Origin: Nocardia amamiensis NBRC 102102
GTDB taxonomy: Bacteria; Actinomycetota; Actinomycetes; Mycobacteriales; Mycobacteriaceae
Length of the DNA stretch: 39,920 nt
Direction of reading: 5' to 3'
Assembly (NCBI RefSeq): GCF_001612745.1
Contig: NZ_BDBA01000011.1
Coordinates: 1 to 39,920 of the forward strand
Position 1 is the stretch's first letter. Every line of letters starts with the position of its first letter. The notes beneath the pieces were generated by a model. That model saw nothing but the letters and a program-made list of their open reading frames with translations. It ran no database searches and was not told the origin of the DNA. Below, in pieces: positions 32,940-39,912 of the stretch. Made by a program: the position numbers and the translations under genes.

Positions 32940-33461
32940 ATGGCACGCCGACTGGACTACTCCGCCCGCTATCCGCTGCACACCACAAAAGAGCTGTACG
33001 CGGCGCTGTCGAACCGTGACTACTGGGAAGCGCGGGTCGAAGAGATGCGGAAATACACCCCCGCCAACGAGGTGGTCAAGCTGGAGGCGGGCGACGGCGG
33101 CATCACCATCGAACTGCACCACATCCTGCCCCGCGAGATGCTGCCGGAGATCGCGCAGACGGTGCTGCGCAAGGACATGGTGATCACCCGCAAGGAGACC
33201 TACGGCGCCTACGCGCCGGACGAGGTCACCGGCAAGTACTCGGCGTCGATTCCGGCCGGACCGGGCAGCCTCGGCGGCACCATCCGCCTCTTCCCCACCG
33301 AAACCGGCTGCACCATGCGCTTCTCCTCGGAAGCGAAGGTCTTCATCCCCATGGTCGGACCGCGACTGGAGCAGCTGATGCTCGTGAACTTGGTCGACCT
33401 GTTCCGCGGCGAGGCCGAATTCACGGTTCAGTGGCTGGAAGAACACCACCCCACCCGCTGA
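32940..33461 (+). CDS. DUF2505 protein, copy 2
   Basis: This 173-aa paralogue of the preceding gene starts ARRLDYSARYPLHTTKELYAALSNRDYWEARV and ends with PMVGPRLEQLMLVNLVDLFRGEAEFTVQWL, the same layout as copy 1 but with low identity, so the duplication is old. A hydrophobic-ligand cavity is plausible from the fold. Its last 31 nt overlap the start of the methyltransferase gene, which couples their translation. Confidence 0.85.
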   Translation: MARRLDYSARYPLHTTKELYAALSNRDYWEARVEEMRKYTPANEVVKLEAGDGGITIELHHILPREMLPEIAQTVLRKDMVITRKETYGAYAPDEVTGKYSASIPAGPGSLGGTIRLFPTETGCTMRFSSEAKVFIPMVGPRLEQLMLVNLVDLFRGEAEFTVQWLEEHHPTR

Positions 33462-34231
33462 CCAAACCGGTCGGCACGATCACCCGTGGCACCACCGCCG
33501 TCAACCGCCTCCGCCGCAGCGATCGCCGACTGATCAACGACGACTTCATCGCCGCCCGGCTGCGCGAGGCGGCCGATCCGCTCGTGGTCGACCTCGGGTA
33601 CGGCGCCAGCCCGTGGACGACGTTCGAGCTGGCCGCGCGGCTGCGCATCGTGCGCGCCGACGTACGGGTGGTGGGTCTGGAGATCGATCCGCAGCGCGTG
33701 GTGCCCGGCCGCGACGGCGTGACCTTCGCCCGCGGCGGATTCGAACTGGCGGGACTGCGACCGGTCTTGGTGCGGGCGTTCAACGTGTTGCGGCAGTATC
33801 CGGAAGCCGCCGTCCCCGAGGCGTGGTCGACCATCCGGTCCGGGCTGGCGACGGACGGTCTACTGGTCGACGGCACCTGCGACGAAGTGGGCAGGCGCTG
33901 CGCGTGGATCCTGCTCGACCGGGATGGCCCCCGTTCGCTCACGCTGGCCTGGGATCCGTTCTCCGTGGAGCGGCCCTCCGATCTCGCGGAACGGCTGCCG
34001 AAGGCGTTGATCCACCGCAACATCCCGGGTGAGCCGATCCACGCGCTGCTCACCGCCGCGGACCGCGCGTGGGCCCGCGCGGCGCCGCTGGCTCCCTATG
34101 GTCCCCGGGTCCGCTGGCGCGCTGCCGCGCAGTCGCTGCGCGAGGAAGGTTTCCCGATCCGCCACTACCGTCGCCGCCTGCGCGACAACGTGCTGTCGGT
34201 GCCGTGGTCGGCCGTGGCGCCGGTCGGCTGA
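33431..34231 (+). CDS. Class I SAM-dependent methyltransferase-like protein
   Basis: This 266-aa protein has motif I LVVDLGYGASPWTTFELAARL and the following acidic strand VRVVGLEIDPQRV, which bind S-adenosylmethionine in class I methyltransferases. A later TIRSGLATDGLLVDGTCDE resembles motif IV. I do not recognise the substrate. The only plausible start ahead of the conserved part is GTG 33431, inside the DUF2505 gene. The overlap suggests that the methyltransferase and a DUF2505 protein are made in fixed ratio and may work together. Confidence 0.75.
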   Translation: MAGRTPPHPLTKPVGTITRGTTAVNRLRRSDRRLINDDFIAARLREAADPLVVDLGYGASPWTTFELAARLRIVRADVRVVGLEIDPQRVVPGRDGVTFARGGFELAGLRPVLVRAFNVLRQYPEAAVPEAWSTIRSGLATDGLLVDGTCDEVGRRCAWILLDRDGPRSLTLAWDPFSVERPSDLAERLPKALIHRNIPGEPIHALLTAADRAWARAAPLAPYGPRVRWRAAAQSLREEGFPIRHYRRRLRDNVLSVPWSAVAPVG

Positions 34232-34237
34232 TACCCG

Positions 34238-34849
34238 TCAGGCGACGGCGAGCGCGCGATACACCCGTGCCGCGGCGCGGGGCGTCAGTCGCGCACCGGC
34301 CTCGGTGATCTCCGCGCCCGCACAGCGGTCGATGGCGACCGCGTCGGCGACCACCTCGTTCAAGGCGGCCTGTCCGATACCGGCCTCGGCCAGGTCGAGC
34401 ACGGTGCGCACCGGCGTGGTCACCAGGAACGGACCGGCCGATTCCACGTCGGCGCCGGTCAGCGAGCGGCGTAGCACCACCAACCGGGGCGGCGCAGGCG
34501 GGTGGCCCGACCGCACCGACAGGTGCAGGAACCGGGGGCACAGCGTGCCGAGGCCGTGCAACTCGGCCGCGCTGTGATGGGAGACGACCGCGGCGCCGTC
34601 GAACCAGGCCGACCACATGGCGTATTCGTCGAGCGGACCCTCCGGCCATCCGGCCAAGCGCAGCAGGCCGCCCGGCCCGGCCCTGGTCACCGAACCGTCG
34701 CGGAGCCCGTCCCGCACCCGCCCCGCGCATCCGATGCGCAGCGCCTGCCGGGCGGTGAAGAAACCGGCGTGCCGACCGGCCCAACGGCGCAGAACACGCC
34801 ATCCTTGTTCCGCGGATCCGATCGCGCGGCTTGCCGCATCGCCAGCCAT
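34238..34849 (-). CDS. AbiEi-antitoxin-type DNA-binding domain protein
   Basis: The N-terminal half of this 203-aa protein (WAGRHAGFFTARQALRIGCAGRVRDGLRDGSVTRAGPGGLLRLAG) matches the winged-helix domain of AbiEi-like type IV antitoxins. A further conserved block follows (AVVSHHSAAELHGLGTL, TPVRTVLDLAEAGIGQAALNEVVADAV). No AbiEii-type nucleotidyltransferase toxin is adjacent, so it is an orphan, as is common in Nocardia-like genomes. The ATG at 34849 lies 7 nt after TAGCCT, predicting leaderless expression; the frame is open further upstream but into the divergent gene. It may act as an ordinary transcription factor. Confidence 0.75.
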   Translation of the reverse strand: MAGDAASRAIGSAEQGWRVLRRWAGRHAGFFTARQALRIGCAGRVRDGLRDGSVTRAGPGGLLRLAGWPEGPLDEYAMWSAWFDGAAVVSHHSAAELHGLGTLCPRFLHLSVRSGHPPAPPRLVVLRRSLTGADVESAGPFLVTTPVRTVLDLAEAGIGQAALNEVVADAVAIDRCAGAEITEAGARLTPRAAARVYRALAVA

Positions 34850-34856
34850 GCGAACC

Positions 34857-34862
34857 AGGCTA
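34857..34862 (-). promoter_or_regulatory. -10 box (TAGCCT) of the AbiEi-like gene
   Basis: TAGCCT ends 7 nt before the ATG at 34849. The hexamer is the same as that before proC and before the alpha/beta hydrolase at 28315. Confidence 0.5.
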
Positions 34863-34948
34863 CGCTCGGTATTTGTGCTGCATGTCACATTCGGACCCCT
34901 CAATGCCTCCACAGAAACGGCACAGAAAGGTCGGGAAGAATCGCCACC

Positions 34949-35671
34949 ATGAGTACGAACACGCCGTCCACATCGACGATCAATCGGCGGCCCCTGCTGA
35001 TCGCCCTGACCGTGGTAGCGATTCTGCTCGCGACGGTCCTGGTCGGCGGAGAGGCATATGCCAGGCACACGGTGGCGAGCTGTATCAGCTCGCAATTCGA
35101 GAAGGAGATGGGGTCGAAGATCGACGTGCGATTCGGTCCCAAGCCGATGCTGATCACCTGGATCGACGGCAAGGTGCCCTCGGTGCGGGTGAACAGCGAC
35201 GACACCAAATTCGGCCCCGCGGTCGGGATGGTCGTCCACGCCGTCTTCCGCGACGTCGACGTCGACGATCACAGCGGGAGCACGATCGGCAGTTCCTCCG
35301 CCGACGTCACCTGGAGCAACGAGGGCATCAAGGAGACGCTCGGCGGCCTGGTCACCGGCGTGAGCTCGTCGGAGAGCTCGGGCATGCTCACCCTGGCCGT
35401 CCTCGGCGGCCTGGCCGAACTTCAGCTGAAACCGCAGATCCAGAACGGGACGGTCGAGGTGGAGACGATGTCGGCGCAGCTGCTCGGCATCGGAGTTCCC
35501 CCCGACCTGGTGCAGAGCATCGTCGATATCTTCACCCGGAGCCTGCAGAGCTACCCGCTCGGCATGTCGGCGACCGAGCTGAAGGTGACCGATTCCGGCG
35601 TCGACGTCAAATTGGCCGGTGGACATACCCAGTTGGAGTCCGCGAGCAACGGTTCGGGGGCTCGCTGCTGA
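34949..35671 (+). CDS. DUF2993/LmeA-like secreted or membrane-anchored protein
   Basis: This 240-aa protein has one N-terminal membrane helix (PLLIALTVVAILLATVLVGGEAYA) and then the DUF2993 pattern: ISSQFEKEMGSKIDVRFGPKPMLITWIDGKVPSVRVNSDD and a late TELKVTDSGVDVKLAGGHTQL. LmeA of mycobacteria, a DUF2993 member, is a periplasmic phospholipase needed for lipomannan maturation, so an envelope lipid role is reasonable but not shown. GGGAAGA lies about 9 nt before the ATG. It is divergent from the AbiEi-like gene and convergent with deoC. Confidence 0.85.
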   Translation: MSTNTPSTSTINRRPLLIALTVVAILLATVLVGGEAYARHTVASCISSQFEKEMGSKIDVRFGPKPMLITWIDGKVPSVRVNSDDTKFGPAVGMVVHAVFRDVDVDDHSGSTIGSSSADVTWSNEGIKETLGGLVTGVSSSESSGMLTLAVLGGLAELQLKPQIQNGTVEVETMSAQLLGIGVPPDLVQSIVDIFTRSLQSYPLGMSATELKVTDSGVDVKLAGGHTQLESASNGSGARC

Positions 35672-35686
35672 ATTTCCAGTGCCGCA

Positions 35687-35716
35687 AGGTATTCCCCGGG
35701 GTTGAGCCGAATACCT
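35687..35716. terminator. Hairpin between convergent LmeA-like gene and deoC
   Basis: AGGTATTC (35687-35694) and GAATACCT (35709-35716) form an 8-bp stem around a 14-nt loop containing CCCCGGGG. It lies 15 nt after the plus-strand stop. There is no U tract. Confidence 0.5.
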
Positions 35717-35743
35717 CGGCCGCGAAAAGCTTTCGGCTGACGG

Positions 35744-36412
35744 TCAGGCCGGAAAGCCGTCCAGCACGTCACGGGATTTCGACAGTCCCAGCCGAGTCGC
35801 CCCCGCGGCGATCATCTCGGCCGCGGCCTCGGCGGTGCGGATCCCGCCACTGGCCTTGACACCGAGCCGCCCGCCCACCGTCTCCGCCATCAGCCGCACC
35901 GCGTGGGCACTGGCGCCGCCGGAGGGGTGAAATCCGGTGGAAGTCTTCACGAAATCGGCTCCGGCGCGCTCGGCGACCCGGCACACCTCCACGATCGCCT
36001 CATCCGGCAGGGCGGCGGATTCGATGATCACTTTCAGCAGCGCCCGATCCCCGACTGCCTCGCGCACCGTGACGATGTCGGCGAGCACCGCCGTGTAGTC
36101 CCCGGCACGCGCCGCGCCGACGTCGATCACCATGTCGACCTCGGCCGCCCCCTGATCCACCGCGAGCCGCGCCTCGGCGCCCTTCACCAGCGAATGATGT
36201 TTCCCCGAGGGGAATCCGGCGACCGTCGCGACCACGAGCCCGGGCGCGCGCAGCGGCAACATGGACGGCGACACACAGATCGCGAGCACGCCCAGCCCGC
36301 GCGCGTCCTCGACCAGCGCGGCGACCTCGGCGGGGGTCGCCTCCGGCGCCAGCAGCGTATGGTCGATCATGGCGGCCACTTCGGACCTGGTCAGCGACGC
36401 GGAATCTGCCAC
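35744..36412 (-). CDS. deoC: DeoC, deoxyribose-phosphate aldolase
   Basis: This class I aldolase splits 2-deoxyribose-5-phosphate into acetaldehyde and glyceraldehyde-3-phosphate in nucleoside catabolism. It has [36 protein letters not shown], the Schiff-base lysine in [11 protein letters not shown] and [14 protein letters not shown]. With a start at GTG 36412 it is 222 aa, the normal family length; GTG 36430 and GTG 36493 are in frame and would add 6 or 27 unconserved residues, and none has a clear ribosome site. It is divergent from the acetyltransferase gene. Confidence 0.93.
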   Translation of the reverse strand: MADSASLTRSEVAAMIDHTLLAPEATPAEVAALVEDARGLGVLAICVSPSMLPLRAPGLVVATVAGFPSGKHHSLVKGAEARLAVDQGAAEVDMVIDVGAARAGDYTAVLADIVTVREAVGDRALLKVIIESAALPDEAIVEVCRVAERAGADFVKTSTGFHPSGGASAHAVRLMAETVGGRLGVKASGGIRTAEAAAEMIAAGATRLGLSKSRDVLDGFPA

Positions 36413-36542
36413 GGGGTGAGAGTCTGGCACACCGAACGCCAGACCCCGCTCGGTGGGCGAATTCCGTTGCGCACCTGGACGCGCTTCACGCACACTCGTA
36501 GTCGACGGCGCATCGGAAAGCGTGACGCCACGGTCGACTGAC

Positions 36543-36548
36543 TAACGT
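36543..36548 (+). promoter_or_regulatory. -10 box (TAACGT) ahead of leader ORF and GNAT gene
   Basis: TAACGT ends 6 nt before an ATG at 36555, so the predicted start site falls on that ATG. The acetyltransferase GTG follows 32 nt later. Confidence 0.45.
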
Positions 36549-36554
36549 GTGCGG

Positions 36555-36593
36555 ATGGGCCCTACTTCGTTCGGGAGGAGACGACCGTGCTGA
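36555..36593 (+). CDS. Predicted leaderless 12-codon leader ORF
   Basis: The ORF encodes MGPTSFGRRRPC and its TGA (36591-36593) lies 4 nt inside the acetyltransferase gene, whose GTG is at 36587 in another frame. Its start coincides with the transcription start predicted from TAACGT, so ribosomes could translate it leaderlessly and affect initiation at the GTG. The sequence GGGAGGAG inside it doubles as the ribosome site of the next gene. This is inferred from arrangement only. Confidence 0.35.
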   Translation: MGPTSFGRRRPC

Positions 36594-37144
36594 TCCGTCG
36601 CGAACGCGCCGACGACGCCGCTGCGATCGCGGCGGTGCATCGCAGCGCATTCGCACCGCGCTACGCCACCGCCATCGATCCCGACGGCGCCGACGCCGGT
36701 GACCGCGCCGGCGCGGATCCGCCCGAGGTGGGCCTCGTCGACCGGCTGCGCAGCGACGAGGGGTGGATCCCGACGCTCTCGCTGGTGGCGATCGAGCACG
36801 ACAGCGTGGTCGGCCACCTGTGCCTGACCAGGGCCACCGTCGGCCCGTTCCCCGTGCTGGCGCTCGGCCCGATCGGTGTGCTCGCCGACCATCAAGGAGC
36901 AGGCGTCGGCTCGGCACTCATGCACGCGGCTCTCGGTGCCGCCGATGCCCTCGACGAACCGCTGGTCGGCCTGCTCGGCAGCCTGGAGTTCTACCCCCGC
37001 TTCGGCTTCATCCCCGCCGCCCGCCTCGGCATCACCCCCGACGAGCCCGTCTGGGTCAGCCATTTCCAGGTCCGCTCACTGTCGGCCTACGACTCGCAAA
37101 TAGCCGGCGAATTCCATTACGCGGAACCGTTTTACGACCTCTGA
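36587..37144 (+). CDS. GNAT-family N-acetyltransferase (YhbS-like)
   Basis: This 185-aa acetyltransferase has the GNAT core: LSLVAIEHDSVVGHLCLTRATV, LALGPIGVLADHQGAGVGSALMHAAL with the acetyl-CoA loop QGAGVG, and LVGLLGSLEFYPRFGFIPAARLGI. It resembles the YhbS type, which acetylates small molecules or protein N-termini. GAGGAG lies 6 nt before the GTG at 36587. It is divergent from deoC. Its stop (37142-37144) lies 9 nt from the end of the recognisable toxin remnant on the opposite strand. Confidence 0.88.
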   Translation: MLIRRERADDAAAIAAVHRSAFAPRYATAIDPDGADAGDRAGADPPEVGLVDRLRSDEGWIPTLSLVAIEHDSVVGHLCLTRATVGPFPVLALGPIGVLADHQGAGVGSALMHAALGAADALDEPLVGLLGSLEFYPRFGFIPAARLGITPDEPVWVSHFQVRSLSAYDSQIAGEFHYAEPFYDL

Positions 37145-37153
37145 TTTGCCTGG

Positions 37154-37189
37154 CGGTTCGGAAATGACGTTGCTGTCGAGAACGATCAC
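37154..37189 (-). pseudogene. Truncated PIN-domain (VapC/FitB-type) toxin remnant
   Basis: Reading from GTG 37189 on the minus strand gives MIVLDSNVISEP, the first strand and catalytic Asp5 of FitB/VapC-type PIN ribonucleases. After codon 12 the similarity ends and the frame runs antisense through the acetyltransferase 3' end to a stop at 37076. The GTG overlaps the antitoxin stop as GTGA, the usual coupling in such operons. About nine tenths of the toxin gene is therefore missing. Confidence 0.7.
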
Positions 37190-37437
37190 TCGAACTCGAT
37201 GGGCGCGACCGGCCGTCGGTCACGAGCGGTGAGCGCTTCGAGCTCGTCAACGGTGAGTTCGACCTCACGACCGATCTCGGCCAGCAGCGGCCCGAGCTCG
37301 ACATCCGCCGCGGGCGTGACGGCCTCGATGAGGATCGCCCGGACCTCTGCCTCGGTACTACGGCCGTGCTGGGCCGCACGGACGCGCAGGGCCTCCCGTA
37401 CGTCATCGGGAAGATCCCGGACTGTCAGTCTTGCCAT
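37186..37437 (-). CDS. FitA/VapB-type ribbon-helix-helix antitoxin
   Basis: This 83-aa protein begins MARLTVRDLPDDVREALRVR and continues AAQHGRSTEAEVRAILIEAV, the FitA-type ribbon-helix-helix DNA-binding domain (residues 1-42). The rest (LGPLLAEIGREVELTVDELEAL) is the toxin-binding part. Such antitoxins bind their promoter and neutralise a PIN ribonuclease. Its cognate toxin has been cut to 12 codons, so it may survive as a regulator or as an anti-addiction factor. The ATG at 37437 starts the conserved domain; the ribosome site is weak (GAGCGGG). Confidence 0.88.
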   Translation of the reverse strand: MARLTVRDLPDDVREALRVRAAQHGRSTEAEVRAILIEAVTPAADVELGPLLAEIGREVELTVDELEALTARDRRPVAPIEFE

Positions 37438-37568
37438 GTTCACCCGCTCTCGATTGGCTGCAATAGCGCCGATGCCTTCATCGCCCTTCACCATAGGACG
37501 GCGAGCGCGCTTGCGGCATTCCTGAAGCCGCGGCAAATTCCCCGCAGCACACCTGGGAGGATGGAGCC

Positions 37569-38453
37569 ATGAGCTCTGCCGTTCACAATGACCGTCGCTA
37601 TGTATTGACTCTGGGGTGCCTGGATCGCCCCGGCATCATCGCGGGGATCACGTCGTTCATCGCCGGGTTCGGCGGCTCGATCGTGGAGGCGGGCTACCAC
37701 TCCGATCTCGACACCGGGTGGTTCTTCACGCGTCAGGCGATCAAGGCCGAGACCGTGCCGTTCTCGATCGAAGAACTGCGTGACCGGTTCGCCGCGGTGG
37801 CGGCCGACCTCGGTCCGGAAACCGAATGGCAACTGCTGGATTCCCGTGAGCGCCGCCGCGCGGTCCTGCTGGTCAGCAAGGACGGTCACTGCCTGCACGA
37901 CTTGCTCGGCCGCGCCGCCAGCGGCGAACTGCCCGCCACCATCGAGGCGGTGATCGGCAACCACCCGGATCTGGCGGCGATGACCGAGGCGCACGGTGTG
38001 AAGTTCCACCACGTGCCGTTCCCCAAGGACCCGGCCGAACGCGGCCCCGCGTTCGAGGAGGTCCGCGCCCTGGTGGACGCGCACGACCCGCACGCGGTGG
38101 TGCTCGCGCGGTTCATGCAGGTACTGCCCGCCGAGTTGTGCGAGCACTGGGCAGGTAAGGCGATCAACATCCACCACAGCTTCTTGCCCTCGTTCGTCGG
38201 CGCCCGCCCGTATCACCAGGCGTTTGCCCGCGGCGTGAAGCTGATCGGGGCCACCTGCCATTACGTGACCGCGGAGCTGGACGCGGGCCCGATCATCGAG
38301 CAGGACGTCATCCGCATCGACCACGCCGACGAGGTGCGCGACATGGTCCGCCAGGGCCGCGACATCGAGCGGGTGGTGCTGGCACGCGGCCTGCGCTGGC
38401 ATCTGGAAGGACGCGTCCTGGTGCACGGCCGCCGCACCGTCGTCTTTTCCTGA
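37569..38453 (+). CDS. purU: PurU, formyltetrahydrofolate deformylase
   Basis: This 294-aa enzyme hydrolyses 10-formyltetrahydrofolate to formate and tetrahydrofolate, supplying formate for purine synthesis and balancing one-carbon pools. It has an N-terminal ACT domain (VLTLGCLDRPGIIAGITSFIAGFGGSI) and a formyltransferase-fold domain with LARFMQVLP, NIHHSFLPSFVGARPYHQAFARGVKLIGATCHYVTAELDAGPII. GGAGG lies 9 nt before the ATG. It is divergent from the antitoxin gene and ends 24 nt from the convergent hydrolase. Confidence 0.95.
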   Translation: MSSAVHNDRRYVLTLGCLDRPGIIAGITSFIAGFGGSIVEAGYHSDLDTGWFFTRQAIKAETVPFSIEELRDRFAAVAADLGPETEWQLLDSRERRRAVLLVSKDGHCLHDLLGRAASGELPATIEAVIGNHPDLAAMTEAHGVKFHHVPFPKDPAERGPAFEEVRALVDAHDPHAVVLARFMQVLPAELCEHWAGKAINIHHSFLPSFVGARPYHQAFARGVKLIGATCHYVTAELDAGPIIEQDVIRIDHADEVRDMVRQGRDIERVVLARGLRWHLEGRVLVHGRRTVVFS

Positions 38454-38477
38454 CCACAGGCCGTACCGGCCGAGGAG

Positions 38478-39521
38478 TCAGCCCACGAGGTCGGCGCGCC
38501 TGCGCGGGCGCACCGCGGCGAGCAGGCGCGCGAGTTCCTCGTTGAACCGTTCATAGGCCTCGACATTGCCGAGGTGGCCGGTGGGCAGCACGCCGTAGCG
38601 CATCAGGCTGCCGGTCTGCCGGAGCATTTCGACGATCCGCTCGGAGTGGACCGGCGGGGTCATGTCGTCGAATTGGCCCGCGAGCACCGTGGTCGGCACC
38701 ACCAGATTGCGCGCCGACTCCCCGAGGTCCATCGTGGCGAGCAGGACACCGAACCTGGAGCGCACCCACGCCGGACACGAGCGCACGATGGCCATGCTGA
38801 AGGCCAGCATGTCGCCTTTCGCCGTGGTGGTGAGGATCTGCCGGGCGAACAACCAGCGCACCGGCGTGATGGGCGGGAAGACGATCGGAGTCCCGAGGCC
38901 GAGCCTGCCGAACAGGAACGGCAACGGCACTTTCAGTTGCAGCAGGCGCAGCGGCCGGTTCAACAGCGGCACCAGCGTGGTCTCCAGGATCAGCCGATCC
39001 GCCGCCGTATTGACCAGCAGCGCCGCCAGCGCCTGCTTCTCGACCCGCTCGGGGTAGCGGCCCGCCCAGGCCTGCATGGTCATGCCGCCGAGGCTGTGGC
39101 CGACCAGCACGGCCCGCTGTCCGGGCGCGAGCGCGGCGTCGAGTACCGCGGCCAGATCGTCGGCCAGCAGGTCCATGTTCAGCTTGCCGGAGCCGTATTC
39201 GCTCTCGCCGTGGCCGCGCTGGTCGTAGGCGACCACGCGGTACTCGCCGGCGAAGGCGTTGATCTGCGGGTTCCAGTACTCCAGGCAGCAGGTCCAGCCG
39301 TGAATCAGCACGATGACCGGCCGATCGGACGGGCCGTAGGCGTGCACCCGCAACAGCGCGCCGTCCCGGCCGCGCACCGGGATCACCTCGGGGGCCGTCG
39401 TCGGGGGGTTGAACGCCGCGGTCTTATAGGTACGGGAACGCAGCTCGGCACTGTGCGCGTCGCGCAAGCCCCGGAGCAGGGCTCGGAAGCTCGTCAACGC
39501 GGTCGGCAGCATGGCACGCAT
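38478..39521 (-). CDS. Alpha/beta hydrolase
   Basis: This 347-aa protein has VLIHGWTCCLEYWNPQINAFA, VVAYDQRGHGESEYG, nucleophile elbow LVGHSLGGMTMQAW, acid region VLAGQFDDMTPP and His in LPTGHLGNVEAY. A longer cap region with hydrophobic stretches (PLRLLQLKVPLPFLFGRLG) suggests a lipid-like substrate or membrane contact. The ATG at 39521 has AAGGAG 7 nt upstream. A 21-bp palindrome directly upstream makes it likely to be controlled by a TetR-type repressor not in the window. Confidence 0.88.
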   Translation of the reverse strand: MRAMLPTALTSFRALLRGLRDAHSAELRSRTYKTAAFNPPTTAPEVIPVRGRDGALLRVHAYGPSDRPVIVLIHGWTCCLEYWNPQINAFAGEYRVVAYDQRGHGESEYGSGKLNMDLLADDLAAVLDAALAPGQRAVLVGHSLGGMTMQAWAGRYPERVEKQALAALLVNTAADRLILETTLVPLLNRPLRLLQLKVPLPFLFGRLGLGTPIVFPPITPVRWLFARQILTTTAKGDMLAFSMAIVRSCPAWVRSRFGVLLATMDLGESARNLVVPTTVLAGQFDDMTPPVHSERIVEMLRQTGSLMRYGVLPTGHLGNVEAYERFNEELARLLAAVRPRRRADLVG

Positions 39522-39536
39522 CGGACACTCCTTTGT

Positions 39537-39557
39537 GTTACTGATAGATACAGTAAC
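39537..39557. promoter_or_regulatory. 21-bp operator-like palindrome
   Basis: Perfect 7-bp arms GTTACTG (39537-39543) and CAGTAAC (39551-39557) flank a 7-nt A/T-rich centre. It lies 15 nt before the hydrolase ATG and overlaps AT-rich sequence (TATCTATC on the minus strand) that would hold the -10 region. Size and symmetry fit a TetR-family operator. Confidence 0.6.
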
Positions 39558-39602
39558 CCCGATCAGCGCCGCTTGCCAGTGCAAGCCTCCGCGACTACTC
39601 CC

Positions 39603-39899
39603 TCACCAGCGCGGACCCCGCTGAACTTCATCCACCTTCGGCCGCACGTCGGCAAGGTAGATGCCGGTCGCGATGATCGCCGCGAACGACAGCAGGCCGA
39701 GCCCCGCGGGCGAGAGGAGAAGCACGAGCACGGCCACCCCGAGAATCGCCAGCCAGATCGGCTTGGTCAGTTTGTCCACCGCGGTGAACGCGTCCGGACG
39801 CTGACGCACGGCGTGGATCAGCGCGAAAATCGTCGCACCGAGCGCCGCCAGCCAGAGCACCAGCAGGATCATCCCGGTCAATCCGTGCACCATATTCAC
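39603..39899 (-). CDS. DUF2516 membrane protein
   Basis: This 98-aa protein has two or three hydrophobic segments: about residues 8-28 (GMILLVLWLAALGATIFALIHA) and a long stretch about 48-83 (IWLAILGVAVLVLLLSPAGLGLLSFAAIIATGIYLADV). It ends in a charged tail (RPKVDEVQRGPRW). It corresponds to Rv0476 and the DUF2516 family, of unknown function. The start is GTG 39899, 7 nt after a TATCAT box, so translation is probably leaderless; ATG 39893 is the next in-frame option. Confidence 0.87.
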   Translation of the reverse strand: MNMVHGLTGMILLVLWLAALGATIFALIHAVRQRPDAFTAVDKLTKPIWLAILGVAVLVLLLSPAGLGLLSFAAIIATGIYLADVRPKVDEVQRGPRW

Positions 39900-39906
39900 C
39901 CCAACA

Positions 39907-39912
39907 ATGATA
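39907..39912 (-). promoter_or_regulatory. -10 box (TATCAT) of leaderless DUF2516 gene
   Basis: TATCAT ends 7 nt before the GTG at 39899, and no ribosome site is present. The -35 region would lie at or beyond the window edge. Confidence 0.5.
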
